From Sulfolobus sp. E5-1-F (GTDB lineage: Archaea; Thermoproteota; Thermoprotei_A; Sulfolobales; Sulfolobaceae): a stretch of DNA of 64,000 nucleotides. Each line of letters opens with the position of its first letter. Position 1 is the first letter of the stretch. The translations under genes and the position numbers were made by a program. Below are positions 29,931 through 38,956 of the stretch, piece after piece. The stretch covers positions 1,524,001 to 1,588,000 of the forward strand of contig NZ_CP045687.1 of the NCBI RefSeq assembly GCF_009601705.1, in the 5' to 3' direction. Below the pieces are notes generated by a model that was not told the DNA's origin, searched no databases, and worked only from the letters and a program-made list of their open reading frames with translations.

Positions 29931-30986
29931 GTGAATGTAAAAGAACACGTGATCAGTTTACCTAGAAGGGTTTTCGTAGGGCATAATATAATATATGACA
30001 TTTCCGTCTACTTCTCACAACTAGGCATAGCTCCTCCATTTCTAGTGGTTACTGGAACAAAATATACTAAGAAAATAGCCGATAAAGTTATAGAAAATCT
30101 TCCAAAAGATGCTAAATACGAGGTAATTGAAATAGATACTGCTACTTTAGACGATGTATATAAGGTAGAGGAGGTTATTAAGAAAGTTAATCCTAACGTA
30201 TTGTTAGGAATAGGTGGAGGGAAAGTCATAGACGTTACAAAATATGCAGCATTTAGAAATAACCTAGAATTCGTCAGTATACCTACCTCTCCTTCACACG
30301 ATGGAATCACGTCGCCATTTGCTTCAATAAAAGGATTGCAAAAACCAGTTTCGGTAAAGGCAAAAGAACCATTAGCCATTATTGCAGACATAGAAATACT
30401 AAGCCTATCCCCAAGAAGATTAATCAATGCAGGAATAGGGGATACGATTGGGAAAATAATAGCAGTGAGAGATTGGAAGTTAGCTGCTAAGCTAAGAGGA
30501 GAATATTACGGTGATTATACAGCGTCTTTAGCGTTAATGTCAGCAAAACACGCATTTCAATGTACTAAGATAATAAATAAGGACATAAAGTACGGTGTAA
30601 GAATGTTAATGGAAGCATTAATAAGTAGCGGAGTAGCAATGGGAATGGCAGGAAGCACCAGACCGGCAAGTGGCTCTGAACATCTCTTTGCTCATGCAGT
30701 TGAGTTATTACATCCTGAGGGGATTTTGCATGGCGAACTAGTTGGTTTAGGGACAATTATTATGGCCTACTTACATGGTATAAATTGGAAAATAATAAGA
30801 AAGAGGCTTAAAAAAATAGGATTCCCAGTAAAAGCTAAAGATTTAGGTCTTTCTGATGAGGAAGTAATAAAAGCCTTAACCATAGCTCATACTATAAGAC
30901 CAGAGAGGTATACAATCTTAGGGGATAGGGGTTTAACCTGGAGTTCTGCAGAAAAAATAGCAAGAATAACAAAAATTATAGATTAA
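29931..30986 (+). CDS. egsA: sn-Glycerol-1-phosphate dehydrogenase
   Basis: A 351-residue NAD(P)-dependent enzyme that reduces dihydroxyacetone phosphate to glycerol-1-phosphate, the step that sets the stereochemistry of archaeal lipids. Motifs: NAD site [18 protein letters not shown] (about 91-108), [17 protein letters not shown] (about 119-135), and metal-binding His in [11 protein letters not shown] and HGELVGLGT. Length is normal. It starts at GTG and overlaps the end of the convergent FKBP gene by 4 bases. Confidence 0.95.
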   Translation: MNVKEHVISLPRRVFVGHNIIYDISVYFSQLGIAPPFLVVTGTKYTKKIADKVIENLPKDAKYEVIEIDTATLDDVYKVEEVIKKVNPNVLLGIGGGKVIDVTKYAAFRNNLEFVSIPTSPSHDGITSPFASIKGLQKPVSVKAKEPLAIIADIEILSLSPRRLINAGIGDTIGKIIAVRDWKLAAKLRGEYYGDYTASLALMSAKHAFQCTKIINKDIKYGVRMLMEALISSGVAMGMAGSTRPASGSEHLFAHAVELLHPEGILHGELVGLGTIIMAYLHGINWKIIRKRLKKIGFPVKAKDLGLSDEEVIKALTIAHTIRPERYTILGDRGLTWSSAEKIARITKIID

Positions 30987-31690
30987 GAGGAAGAGAAAGT
31001 ACTTTTATTATATTGTTGTAAAATCTCCACAGTATAATCTGATAAAACATAGTTTATTATCTCATAAGCTAAAGAGTAAACATTAATCTGTAAATCCTCT
31101 ACTAAGTAAAGATCCTTTGGTATAGTAATTTTAACACTCTTCTTTCCATCATCTAACTCAACGTTAAAACCATTTGCATATTTTGAGGAAAATCTACGCT
31201 CTATCAAAGCCATAATCTTATCCTTAGCGTTATCAAGAACCTTAACGACCTTAACATTGTAAACTAAAGTTCTTCCAGCCAACGGATGATTTAGATCTAA
31301 GACCACCCTACCTCCACTTACACTCCTTATTACTGCAAGGCTACCATCACTTAACCTTAACACTCTGTTTGGAACTGCTGTTATACCTTGCCTTCTTAGT
31401 TCTCCCAGAGGTACAATCTTAATTTTACTGTTATCTCTCTCTCCATATGCCTTTTCCGGCGGGATTTCTATTGTTTTCTCTTCGTTTAAATTAAAATTAT
31501 ATAAAGCCTCTTCTAATCCCTTAATTAATCTATTTTCACCTAAAATTACAAGTCTAGGACCATAGTTTCTAGTCTCGTCGTAAATATTAGCCTTTTTTGC
31601 CTCCTCTTCATTAGTTGTATCAACAATTTCTCCAGTATCCTTGATTTTTGCAGTATATTCTATATAAATAAAGTCGTTATTCTTAAACAT
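30983..31690 (-). CDS. FKBP-type peptidyl-prolyl isomerase (long, SlyD-like)
   Basis: A 235-residue folding helper. The FKBP domain begins [20 protein letters not shown] and includes [10 protein letters not shown]. The insert-in-flap region is between, with the typical [16 protein letters not shown] closing the domain (about 150). A C-terminal extension of about 80 residues ([21 protein letters not shown]...) is characteristic of the long archaeal FKBPs. Proline isomerase activity and chaperone action are expected; substrates unknown. Confidence 0.9.
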   Translation of the reverse strand: MFKNNDFIYIEYTAKIKDTGEIVDTTNEEEAKKANIYDETRNYGPRLVILGENRLIKGLEEALYNFNLNEEKTIEIPPEKAYGERDNSKIKIVPLGELRRQGITAVPNRVLRLSDGSLAVIRSVSGGRVVLDLNHPLAGRTLVYNVKVVKVLDNAKDKIMALIERRFSSKYANGFNVELDDGKKSVKITIPKDLYLVEDLQINVYSLAYEIINYVLSDYTVEILQQYNKSTFSSS

Positions 31691-32009
31691 TATCCAGCCC
31701 TAAAAATACATTCTGAGTTAGTTTTTAAAACTACTGAAAAACAACCAGCAAAATGTCTCTACAAGGCAGAGGCCCTTAAGATAAGTAAATAGTGTTAGAA
31801 GATCATTTAAACTCTTAAACATCCTTAGAAAAGTTAAAGAATTCCTTTCATGATGTTATAGAATAATACATTCATAGAGTTAGAAAATATAACATATTTT
31901 AAAAAGTAGCCGACAATATCTTAGAGTTACTGTCAAGACATATTAACGTTTTCCATGTACAAGACGACAATAAAACTTATAATTGATAACTTAAATAAGT
32001 CTAATTAGA
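31691..32009. other. Intergenic stretch between FKBP and tRNA-Tyr
   Basis: About 320 AT-rich bases. The left end carries TTTTTAAAACT, read on the minus strand as the FKBP promoter. I see no open frame of note, no repeat shared with other parts of the window, and no C/D-box pattern. The right end supplies the tRNA-Tyr promoter (AACTTAAATAAG, about 31988-31999). Confidence 0.4.
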
Positions 32010-32098
32010 CCCGCCGTAGCTCAGCCCGGTTTAGAGCGCCCGGCTGTAGATAGGGGACAGTAACCGGGTGGCCCGGGGTTCAAGTCCCCGCGGCGGGA
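32010..32098 (+). tRNA. tRNA-Tyr (anticodon GTA) with a 13-base intron
   Basis: Acceptor CCCGCCG/CGGCGGG, anticodon stem CCCGG/CCGGG. The loop is CTGTAG, then the 13-base ATAGGGGACAGTA, then A, so the intron sits at the canonical 37/38 position. T arm CGGGG TTCAAGT CCCCG, discriminator A. Confidence 0.94.
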
Positions 32099-32146
32099 CT
32101 TCTTTACCCAATAATTTTTAAATCCAGATCAAGATGATTTTGATAG

Positions 32147-32386
32147 GTGAATTTTTTGGCAGAAACAGCGCATAAGGTGTTGGCAGAGTCATTAAATAAC
32201 TTAGTATTAGTTAAACTAAAGGGAAATAAGGAAGTAAGAGGTACACTAAGGAGCTACGATCAACATATGAATTTAGTCCTATCAGATTCAGAAGAGATAC
32301 AAAGTGATGGTAGCGGTAAAAAGTTAGGAACCATAGTAATAAGAGGAGATAACGTAATTCTAATTTCTCCTCTACAAACTTCTTAA
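32147..32386 (+). CDS. Lsm/Sm-like archaeal protein SmAP1
   Basis: A 79-residue Sm-fold protein that forms seven-membered rings binding U-rich RNA. Sm1 motif: [20 protein letters not shown], with YDQHMNLVL. Sm2 motif: [16 protein letters not shown]. It starts at GTG behind a TATA-like AATTTTTAAAT (about 32113-32123). It is followed by the eL37 gene at 16 bases; Lsm and eL37 genes are neighbours in many archaea, probably one operon for RNA and ribosome functions. Confidence 0.95.
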   Translation: MNFLAETAHKVLAESLNNLVLVKLKGNKEVRGTLRSYDQHMNLVLSDSEEIQSDGSGKKLGTIVIRGDNVILISPLQTS

Positions 32387-32402
32387 CATTAGGTGAGCTA
32401 AA

Positions 32403-32588
32403 GTGAAAGGTACACCATCATTTGGAAAAATGAATAAATCTCATACTCATATAAGGTGTAGGAGATGCGGTAGGAATGCTTATAACGTAAGTAAGCATTA
32501 CTGTGCAGCGTGTGGATTTGGAAGAACGAAGAAGATAAGAAGATACAGTTGGCAAAATAAAAAGGTCAATGGGGTCAGAATAAGATAA
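32403..32588 (+). CDS. rpl37e: Large-subunit ribosomal protein eL37
   Basis: A 61-residue ribosomal protein with a C4 zinc finger [20 protein letters not shown] near residues 19-38, a basic tail ([21 protein letters not shown]) and the conserved [18 protein letters not shown] start. The start is GTG. Its last base is the first base of the aminopropyltransferase ATG (TAATG overlap). Confidence 0.96.
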   Translation: MKGTPSFGKMNKSHTHIRCRRCGRNAYNVSKHYCAACGFGRTKKIRRYSWQNKKVNGVRIR

Positions 32589-33493
32589 TGTTTGGTTGGC
32601 ATTGGCTTATAGAATGGCAAACGCCATATGAGTTTCACGGTCACTTAATAGAAAAAGTATTTGCTGAAGAGAAGACTCCATATCAGCATGTTACATTAGT
32701 CGAATTCACTAGGTTTGGAAAAGGACTTATAATAGATGGAAAAGTGCAATCAACTCTTTACGATGAATACATTTATCATGAATTGTTGGTTCATCCCTTA
32801 TTACTATCATTACCAAAACCTCCTAAGAACGTGTTAATATTAGGCGGTGGAGAGGGTGCAACGCTTAGGGAAGTTCTTAAGCATAAGTCTGTAGAAAAAG
32901 CAGTGATGGTTGATATAGACGAGAAGGTTATAGAGTTTGCTAAAAAGTATTTATATGAATGGCATCAGGGAGCTTTTGAGGATAAGAGGACTAGTCTAGT
33001 AATTGCTGATGGTTTAAAGTTTATAAAAGAAACAAAAGAGAAATATGACGCAATAATTCTAGACCTAACAGATCCAATCAAGGATTCCACATCATATATG
33101 CTTTACACTAAGGAGTTCTACGAGAAATTGAAAGGTATATTAAATCAAGGAGGTGGTATAGTGACACAAGCTACATCTCCATCATTTTCCATAGAAGTAT
33201 ATATAACAATTTACAATACTATAAAGGAGGTATTTAAGGAAGCGTCAGCTTCATACACCTATATGGCATCCTTTGATGGATTATGGGGATTCGTTTATGG
33301 GGGAGTAAGGCCAGACTTACTTTCAGAGGATGAAGTAAATTCGAAAATAAAGGAACGTATTAATGGACAGCTAAGGTTCTATGATGGCTATTCTCATAAG
33401 ATTTCATTTAGTTTACCTAAGAATATAAAAAGTGAATTCCAGAAGATAACCAAAGTATCCACCGAGAAAGATCCGATTTACGTTCCTGCGTAA
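32588..33493 (+). CDS. speE: Spermidine synthase-type aminopropyltransferase
   Basis: A 301-residue aminopropyltransferase. Motifs: [35 protein letters not shown]-fold [18 protein letters not shown] (about 81-98), [14 protein letters not shown] and [11 protein letters not shown]. In Sulfolobales this enzyme transfers aminopropyl from decarboxylated SAM to agmatine or other diamines (broad specificity) in polyamine synthesis. Longer than bacterial SpeE by a short C-terminal extension. It begins in a one-base overlap with eL37 and is followed by T-rich DNA (about 33494-33506). Confidence 0.93.
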   Translation: MFGWHWLIEWQTPYEFHGHLIEKVFAEEKTPYQHVTLVEFTRFGKGLIIDGKVQSTLYDEYIYHELLVHPLLLSLPKPPKNVLILGGGEGATLREVLKHKSVEKAVMVDIDEKVIEFAKKYLYEWHQGAFEDKRTSLVIADGLKFIKETKEKYDAIILDLTDPIKDSTSYMLYTKEFYEKLKGILNQGGGIVTQATSPSFSIEVYITIYNTIKEVFKEASASYTYMASFDGLWGFVYGGVRPDLLSEDEVNSKIKERINGQLRFYDGYSHKISFSLPKNIKSEFQKITKVSTEKDPIYVPA

Positions 33494-33526
33494 TTTTTTA
33501 ATTTTTAACTATACTTATATTTAATT

Positions 33527-33635
33527 GCCGGGGTGCCCGAGCGGTCAAGGGGGTAGGCTCGAGACCTTTTCCAGCGTTACTGCGAGGGACCTACTGCCTC
33601 TCTGAGGCACACGGGTTCGAATCCCGTCCCCGGCG
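33527..33635 (+). tRNA. tRNA-Ser (anticodon CGA) with a 25-base intron
   Basis: Acceptor GCCGGGG/CCCCGGC, anticodon stem GTAGG/CCTAC. The loop is CTCGAG, then 25 bases ACCTTTTCCAGCGTTACTGC...GGG, then A (canonical intron position). A type II variable arm (TGCCTCTCTGAGGCA) and the T arm ACGGG TTCGAAT CCCGT follow, discriminator G. It is the left border of the 5-kb accessory island. Confidence 0.93.
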
Positions 33636-33839
33636 TATATCAACTCCTATAGAGTTTTCTATGCATAACATTAAGGGTACCAGTACATCATCTACCTCAT
33701 TTTCGCAATCCTATTTTCATTTAAAGGGATCTCATTATATTTAGTACTTCCTAGAAATATTAAAGACATTAAACATAAGGTTAAACTATGAAAAAGATTA
33801 CGAATCAAGGTTTGTAAATCTCATTAACTCTTCTCGGGT
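33636..33839. other. Gene-free stretch after tRNA-Ser
   Basis: About 200 bases of AT-rich DNA with no frame of note, leading into the coding fragment on the minus strand. I see no copy of the tRNA-Ser 3' end here that would mark an integration site. Confidence 0.35.
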
Positions 33840-34022
33840 TTAAAATAGGGTTATGGCTAGGATTTGAATCTCCAATACCGTTTCAGTATATTCCAATTGA
33901 TAAAGCTTTACGTCTAAGAAGTCACCCTTTGAGAACTTCTCCAACCTCTCCTCACTTATATTCTCATCGTCTGTAACGAGGAAGAGTGCCTCTTCAATCT
34001 GTTCTCTTGTTTTAGGGTGTTG
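33840..34022 (-). pseudogene. Fragment of an unknown protein
   Basis: On the minus strand an open segment of about 60 codons ends at a TAA and reads TREQIEEALFLVTDDENISE, then RLEKFSKGDFLDVKLYQLE and ETVLEIQILAITLF. The amphipathic, Glu/Leu-rich content looks like genuine protein. There is an in-frame stop just upstream and no start codon, so this is the tail of a broken gene. Family unknown. Confidence 0.45.
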
Positions 34023-34844
34023 TCACGCTTTAACCCGAAGATTTTCCTTCATTTCTCGGTGCGACCATTTTCCCCAGATGAGGGGAGTATTACTCTCCCC
34101 AGCTAATTAACCTATATGGCGATTTAGCTCCTAGTGAGGAACAAGATTTCGGAGTACTAGACTATCTTCTTAGCTAAGACGTATAGGAAGAGATGAAAAA
34201 TAGGGACCACGTTCCCTTAAGAGCTTTAGGACAAGGACCATAACTTGTAACGTGGGAAGAGTTAGTTCTCACCCTCATCTCCTACTTCATAGTCAACTCT
34301 TGGTCATTCTCTTATCTCTTCGGAGGATCAAATTGTATGGAGTTCATAGACGAAATGACCAGCTTTTCTCGAATAAGACGAGGGAAGATACAATTTCCCC
34401 AACACTTTCCAATCTCACTTGAACTCCCCTAGCTCACTTACTTACTTCATTGGCTCATTCTTGCTTTCCCTTCATCTTTTTGTGTAATAAATTCTATATT
34501 TTTCCTCCCGTTTGACTAGGGAAAGCATTATTTTTCTCTTATTCTTGGAAAATATAATGTCTTCTGATTTAAATAAAATCAACTAGCTTTATTTTAGTAT
34601 TTTCTAGTTTATCTCGATATACAAGAAATTCCTATGCTGATGTCTTATAATGTAGTTCTTGAGAGGTATATAAGTAATTTTTTAGAAAAGAACAAGTAAG
34701 ACTCAACTTTGGTTAATAACGTTTAATAAATGTTTGTAGAAAAGAAAAGAAGGAGTTACATTTATTAAAATTCACCTTAATTTAAATGGTTTTAGGAGTT
34801 TAAAAAAAAACAAAAGTATGAAGAAAAAAGAATAGTGAGAAAAG
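34023..34844. other. Decayed or non-coding DNA upstream of the membrane cassette
   Basis: About 820 bases with all frames broken by many stops. The first 450 bases are more C-rich and could be dead coding DNA. The last 200 bases (about 34640-34844) are very A-rich with several TATA-like runs and probably hold the promoter and leader of the cassette; GTGAGAAAAG precedes the ATG at 34845. No similarity to the other repeats in the window was seen. Confidence 0.45.
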
Positions 34845-35156
34845 ATGAGAACCAATAAAGTAGAAGAAAAATCTTACAAAGATGTATTACTATCAATTGT
34901 TGCCTTAGTATTATTAGCTATAACTCCATTAGCAATGCAAGGATGGGCGGTTTTAGTAGCATTTGGGATAAGTTGGGCAGTTGCAGGCGGTGCATCTGCT
35001 GCCACACTTTTTTCGGCAGCTGGAGTATTTGGTGGGTTAGCGGGAGCAGTATTTGATGGTAGTATTACACCGCATAACGATGATTTAAACATTTTATCTT
35101 TGGTGTTGAGTGGTGTAGGAGTAGCACTTTTAGCTATTTGCATACGATTTTGTTGA
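34845..35156 (+). CDS. Small Gly/Ala-rich hydrophobic protein (candidate peptide precursor)
   Basis: A 103-residue protein. A charged N-terminus (MRTNKVEEKSYKD) is followed by a first hydrophobic helix (about 14-32), then a Trp/Gly/Ala-rich segment WAVLVAFGISWAVAGGASAA and LFSAAGVFGGLAGAVF (34-70). A polar loop DGSITPHNDD comes next, then a last hydrophobic helix (82-100) ending RFC. It is 12 bases upstream of an M48-type membrane protease and clearly in the same operon. Small, Gly/Ala-rich hydrophobic products beside a SpoIIM/DUF95 gene recall circular-bacteriocin precursors; that is an inference. A holin-like or plain membrane protein is the alternative. Confidence 0.7.
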   Translation: MRTNKVEEKSYKDVLLSIVALVLLAITPLAMQGWAVLVAFGISWAVAGGASAATLFSAAGVFGGLAGAVFDGSITPHNDDLNILSLVLSGVGVALLAICIRFC

Positions 35157-35168
35157 GGAGATAGGAGT

Positions 35169-36629
35169 ATGAAGGGAAGTAAGAGGCATATAAGTTATGT
35201 AATTTTTTTGGTTTTATCTTATCTTTTGTTTTTAATATCCTATTTACCTCATATAGTATGGAAACAATATTCCTATATATCGATAATTTTCGTTTACGCA
35301 GGTACTGTAGCATTAGGATTAGCAATTGGATTATTTCTCTACTCGATAATCGCAATCTTTAGGGAAAAGAATACTGAAGCTAGATTACAAATATCAAAAA
35401 ATCCCCTTAACTCCTCACAGTCTAACACTAAATCTCTACTTCCTTTAATGAGACTACTTATGTTAGAATCCTTTTCTATCTCTACGACAGTTCCTATTAT
35501 CGCACTGCTAGTTTTCTTATACTTTATAAAAGTACTGCACGTAACCACGATTACCCTCATGGATATGGCTATTTTAATTACGCTTACTTTCTTTTTTGAA
35601 ACCTTAATAGCAACTATACTGTTTCCTAGAATTGGATTGTATAAGGGTATGAGAGCAGGGGAGATTAAAATTATAGAATTACCAAATGTTGCTGGTGGTA
35701 TTACGAGTGAAGTCCTTACATTGTCTCGTAACTCATTCTTCAAAACTATTATCTTCGTTGGTGAAGGAAACCCAAATTCCTCTATCGAGACTGTAAAGAC
35801 CCATGAATTAGGTCATGCTAGAGAGCATCATGGTATCTTTCTTGAGTTAATATTATTGTTCCTTTTTTCTATGATATACGATTTGATTTGGTTTATAGTG
35901 TATAATGTATTCTTTTTTCAAAATATTATTCACATTAGTCTAGCTCTTATCATTAAGATGGTGCTTATTACAATTAGCATATCCATTATAGTTCTTCTCT
36001 TACATCGAGTTTTGGAATCTAGGGCTGATGCTTTTACTTTCAGAAATATAGGTGAAAGAGCATATAATGATCTGATCAATACGCTCCAAGCAATGTATGG
36101 AGTAACGTCTACTGAAGATGCACCATTATGGAGTAGGCTTACTCATACTTCGTCTAGGAGTGCTCTGAAGACAGGAGATGCTCTCTCTTCATTAAACATT
36201 TGGGAGTTTCCCGTGGTTTTGTCCTTAATTGAATCTACCATATTAATGATTCCGTTTACTTCTTCTAAGGTAATAGGATTTTTGTTCCCGTTATCCTACG
36301 TAGGCTTTCTAGTTATAACATTCTTGTTAGGGACTATCTTCTTCCCAATATTGAAAGGATACTATGGGAAAACGACAAAAGGGGGAAGGAACTTCTCGTT
36401 TCTCTTGGCTGGAATTTATGTATTCATGAGTGAATGTGAATTATTAAGTTTTCCTAACATGTACCTAGTAATCCTTCAGTTCGTCCTTTGGGCAATATTT
36501 GCATTCTTAGTCATCAAAGTCTTCATAAAAAGTAAGCCTATTAAGGTGTTCTTGATCACGTTGTTTACATACTTAGGTATTAACGCTTTGGTTGGTACTA
36601 TTTGGATCGTTCTCCATCACGGTGTTTAA
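35169..36629 (+). CDS. Multi-span membrane metalloprotease, M48 type
   Basis: A 486-residue integral membrane protein with about ten membrane segments: two at the N-terminus (9-30, 37-62), two near 107-151, two after the active site, and four or five in the last 150 residues. The zinc site is HELGH at 212-216 (THELGHAREHHG), with a third ligand in VLESRADAFTFRNIGE (Glu283, then Asp287), the M48 (HtpX/Ste24) arrangement. The long C-terminal membrane region is not typical of HtpX. It probably cuts the upstream small protein or another membrane substrate. Spacing is 12 bases to the gene before and 1 base to the gene after. Confidence 0.82.
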   Translation: MKGSKRHISYVIFLVLSYLLFLISYLPHIVWKQYSYISIIFVYAGTVALGLAIGLFLYSIIAIFREKNTEARLQISKNPLNSSQSNTKSLLPLMRLLMLESFSISTTVPIIALLVFLYFIKVLHVTTITLMDMAILITLTFFFETLIATILFPRIGLYKGMRAGEIKIIELPNVAGGITSEVLTLSRNSFFKTIIFVGEGNPNSSIETVKTHELGHAREHHGIFLELILLFLFSMIYDLIWFIVYNVFFFQNIIHISLALIIKMVLITISISIIVLLLHRVLESRADAFTFRNIGERAYNDLINTLQAMYGVTSTEDAPLWSRLTHTSSRSALKTGDALSSLNIWEFPVVLSLIESTILMIPFTSSKVIGFLFPLSYVGFLVITFLLGTIFFPILKGYYGKTTKGGRNFSFLLAGIYVFMSECELLSFPNMYLVILQFVLWAIFAFLVIKVFIKSKPIKVFLITLFTYLGINALVGTIWIVLHHGV

Positions 36630-36630
36630 G

Positions 36631-37021
36631 ATGGTAGATAAAGTTGGCTGGAGGAAGATTCTGGGCATATATTTCGTCTTCTGGCTCGGACTTTTTGGTG
36701 GCGCCATATGGGATTATTTCTCAAGTTTTTAAAGCCGGAGTCCCGCGTGAACTCCCCATACCCAACTACTGGCTTTTCTTGAAGATAATAGTGGTTAACT
36801 TCACGTTTTCCATTATTATCTTCTTACTAGGTCATGATGTGATAATTCAGAGAATAGTGATTATTTTAGTTATATCTTTTGTTGTAGGTAGAATAGAATT
36901 TGCTACTGGTTTGCTTATAGGGTTAATTGGTACTCTTCCCCATGAAATCCTTGAACTCTTAGCATTTAGTTTCATGCTTATGCTGGACAAAATTATAGAT
37001 CTACCAACAGCTCTTGCTTAA
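36631..37021 (+). pseudogene. SpoIIM/DUF95-like membrane protein, split by a one-base frameshift
   Basis: The ATG at 36631 starts MVDKVGWRKILGIYFVFWLG (a first membrane helix) and stops at 36730-36732. The reading then continues one frame over with KAGVPRELPIPNYWLFLKII, further hydrophobic helices and the block GLIGTLPHEILELLAFSFM, which resembles the conserved LLPHG-x-ELPA motif of SpoIIM/DUF95. Removing one T from the T5 run at 36726-36730 joins both parts into about 129 residues. It is 1 base after the protease gene. It may be a pseudogene, a sequencing error or a slippage site. The alternative ATG at 36644 in the second frame gives an unlikely N-terminus. Confidence 0.65.
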
Positions 37022-37144
37022 AGTTATTGATAGTTGGACTATTAATGATCGTATATACAGCTTTCATAGAATCGTCGCTTACAATTTATATTCTTCAACA
37101 TTTCTATGGAGTTCTAAGTTCCTGGTCATGAATCAGTTTCCATT

Positions 37145-38288
37145 TAGTAGTTTCCTGAAAATGACGTCAATTTGAAATACCTTAAAAACTTTTTAGGATG
37201 ATAATACCAAGACTAAACAATGAAAATAACGAGTCTCTTCAACAGGGGATTTGCAAAGGTAAGGAAGTACCTAGAGAAAGTGAAGAAGACGCTAGGCAGT
37301 AAATCCCTAGTGAAGTTACTGGGTGCATCTCTGATCGAGGATGGATCAATGAGGGCCAAGTGCACCACGGCTGGAATTGACTACGAATACGCCTTGAGGA
37401 AGTTAGAGGAGGTCGCTAAGGTCGATCTAATCGAAGTAGTGAAGGAATTAGTAGGGGAACACAAGGTCCAGCTCTCAATAGACGACACACTAAACGAGAA
37501 ATACTACGCTGAAGCCGCGTGGGTCTCAGCTCACATGACCCAATTCTTCTACTCCAGGAAGGATAAAACCTACATCCCAGCACACCAAATCCTTGTAGCC
37601 ACAATAAGGGACTTGGAAACCAACGAGGTCTACTTGATCCACCTCGAGATCTACCTACCACAAAAAGTCGTGAATATCTTGAAACAAGAAGGGAAGCCAG
37701 TCCAGTTCAGAACGAAGATCGAAATCGCAATTGAGCTGATAGAGAAAGTGAGGAGGAGGCTTAACGTTAGTTCAATAGCGTTCGATTCGTGGTACGTGAA
37801 CAGGAGAACTCTTCTGCCCGGTGTTGTTTCGGAACTTAAGGCGAGCGCGCGGGTTACCGAGGGAGGTAGATCCGTGCCGGTCGCCGAGTTCCCCGAGGGA
37901 GAGTTCTCCGTCACGTACCTCGGCGTTCCTATTAAATTAATTGTAGTTAATAATTATAAAGGTTGCGGGAGGAGGTACTTCTTCACGACCGACCTAACCA
38001 TGACCTCTGAGGAGGTAATAACGACTTGGGAGAATAGGTGGGATGTTGAAACTGTGATAAGGGATTTGAAGGTCCTAGGCCTTAGGAGCAGTTCGTTCAA
38101 GAGCGTAGTCAAGATCCTCGGATACATGAAGCTTGTTGGACTAGTCGTGAACTTCCTCCACATCTTGAAGTATGAGCTCGGTTCCCACCTTGGTGTAAAG
38201 GCTCTCTCAAGGTACTTGAAAAACGTTTATGGATACTTCCTTGACTATAAGAAACTATTCAGACTACGATAAAATCTATAAAGTACTA
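37145..38288 (+). mobile_element. Complete insertion sequence, ISC1217-like, 1,144 bp
   Basis: Left end TAGTAGTTTCCTGAAAATGACG, right end TCTATAAAGTACTA, forming an imperfect terminal inverted repeat. The element is flanked by a perfect 6-base duplication TCCATT (37139-37144 and 38289-38294) and carries one intact transposase gene. The ends are shared with three MITEs in this window, so this copy probably mobilises them. The intact duplication and gene indicate a recent insertion. The ISC1217 name is from memory of size class and MITE relation. Confidence 0.88.
37220..38272 (+). CDS. DDE transposase (IS4/ISH3-like superfamily)
   Basis: A 350-residue transposase. Catalytic residues: Asp88/89 in LSIDDTLNEKYY, Asp189 in SIAFDSWYVNRR, and Glu277 in WENRWDVETVIRDLKVLGLR, which has the W..RW..E spacing of IS4-type enzymes. 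The N-terminus is basic and helical (DNA binding). Its codon use is richer in G and C than that of the flanking host genes (for example many CTC, GTC, GAG), consistent with foreign origin. Intact and probably active. Confidence 0.9.
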   Translation: MKITSLFNRGFAKVRKYLEKVKKTLGSKSLVKLLGASLIEDGSMRAKCTTAGIDYEYALRKLEEVAKVDLIEVVKELVGEHKVQLSIDDTLNEKYYAEAAWVSAHMTQFFYSRKDKTYIPAHQILVATIRDLETNEVYLIHLEIYLPQKVVNILKQEGKPVQFRTKIEIAIELIEKVRRRLNVSSIAFDSWYVNRRTLLPGVVSELKASARVTEGGRSVPVAEFPEGEFSVTYLGVPIKLIVVNNYKGCGRRYFFTTDLTMTSEEVITTWENRWDVETVIRDLKVLGLRSSSFKSVVKILGYMKLVGLVVNFLHILKYELGSHLGVKALSRYLKNVYGYFLDYKKLFRLR

Positions 38289-38498
38289 TCCATTCATTAA
38301 ATCTACTAAATTTTCCTTCTAGTAAAATACAAGTTCACCGTATTTTTCGTGCTATCACAGAATTTTTGCCGTCTTCTTTCAATTTAATGCTCTTTAACGA
38401 CAAAATTAACATCTGTCAACTACCTTTAAATCTGTTTTCGTAATCATAATACTATGCGTAAAAATAGCTAAAGATGAGATTTGTTATAAACATCACTA
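38289..38498. other. Gap between the IS and MITE copy C
   Basis: About 200 AT-rich bases from the right TSD of the IS to the left TSD (TCACTA, 38493-38498) of the MITE. No frame or motif recognised. Confidence 0.35.
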
Positions 38499-38678
38499 TA
38501 GTAGTTTCCTGAAAATGACGTATAATATATATCACGTTTAATTTTTCCAATGTAACATTTAAGGCGAATTTACACTATATACACTTGATGTATTTACGAT
38601 TATTTAAATCTTCTTGAAGAGAATCTATGTTAGTATTTAAGGTTTAAGGGATTTGATGTAAATTTACGTAAAGTACTA
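38499..38678 (+). mobile_element. MITE (ISC1217/SM2-like), copy C
   Basis: A 180-base element with the same ends as the complete IS 210 bases upstream and a perfect 6-base duplication TCACTA (38493-38498 and 38679-38684). It is very close to copy B in its left half and to copy A in its right half. From here to the tRNA at 38835 I see no gene. Confidence 0.88.
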
Positions 38679-38834
38679 TCACTACATAATTTCACGATAG
38701 ATTTAAGGTTGATATTACGTCCATAAATTAGAAACGGTGAACAATGCAATAAAGAAAACTTACCTCGGATCTTTAACTAAAGTTGTAGAATAGAAGTTTA
38801 CACAAAATTGAAAGAAAGTGGGATTATGTCATTA

Positions 38835-38908
38835 TGGGCCCGAGGGGATTTGAACCCCTGACCACTCGGTTATGAGCCGAGCGCTCTACCGAGCTAAGCT
38901 ACGGGCCC
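38835..38908 (-). tRNA. tRNA with anticodon CAT (elongator Met or Ile2)
   Basis: Minus strand: acceptor GGGCCCG/CGGGCCC, anticodon stem CTCGG/CCGAG with loop CTCATAA (anticodon CAT), T arm AGGGG TTCAAAT CCCCT, discriminator A, no intron. It is not the initiator (which begins AGC). Whether it is elongator Met or the Ile tRNA with modified C34 cannot be settled by eye; Met is a little more likely. It is the right border of the accessory island. Confidence 0.85.
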
Positions 38909-38956
38909 ACATATACAATAACTGAAAAACTGTTTTTAAGACTTGCGTTTAAACCT

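Noticed and set aside
36644-37021. Independent gene from ATG 36644 (MAGGRFWAYISSSGSDF)
   Set aside because: The first 28 residues are an out-of-frame reading of the membrane helix coded from 36631; the frameshifted SpoIIM-like gene explains both frames better.
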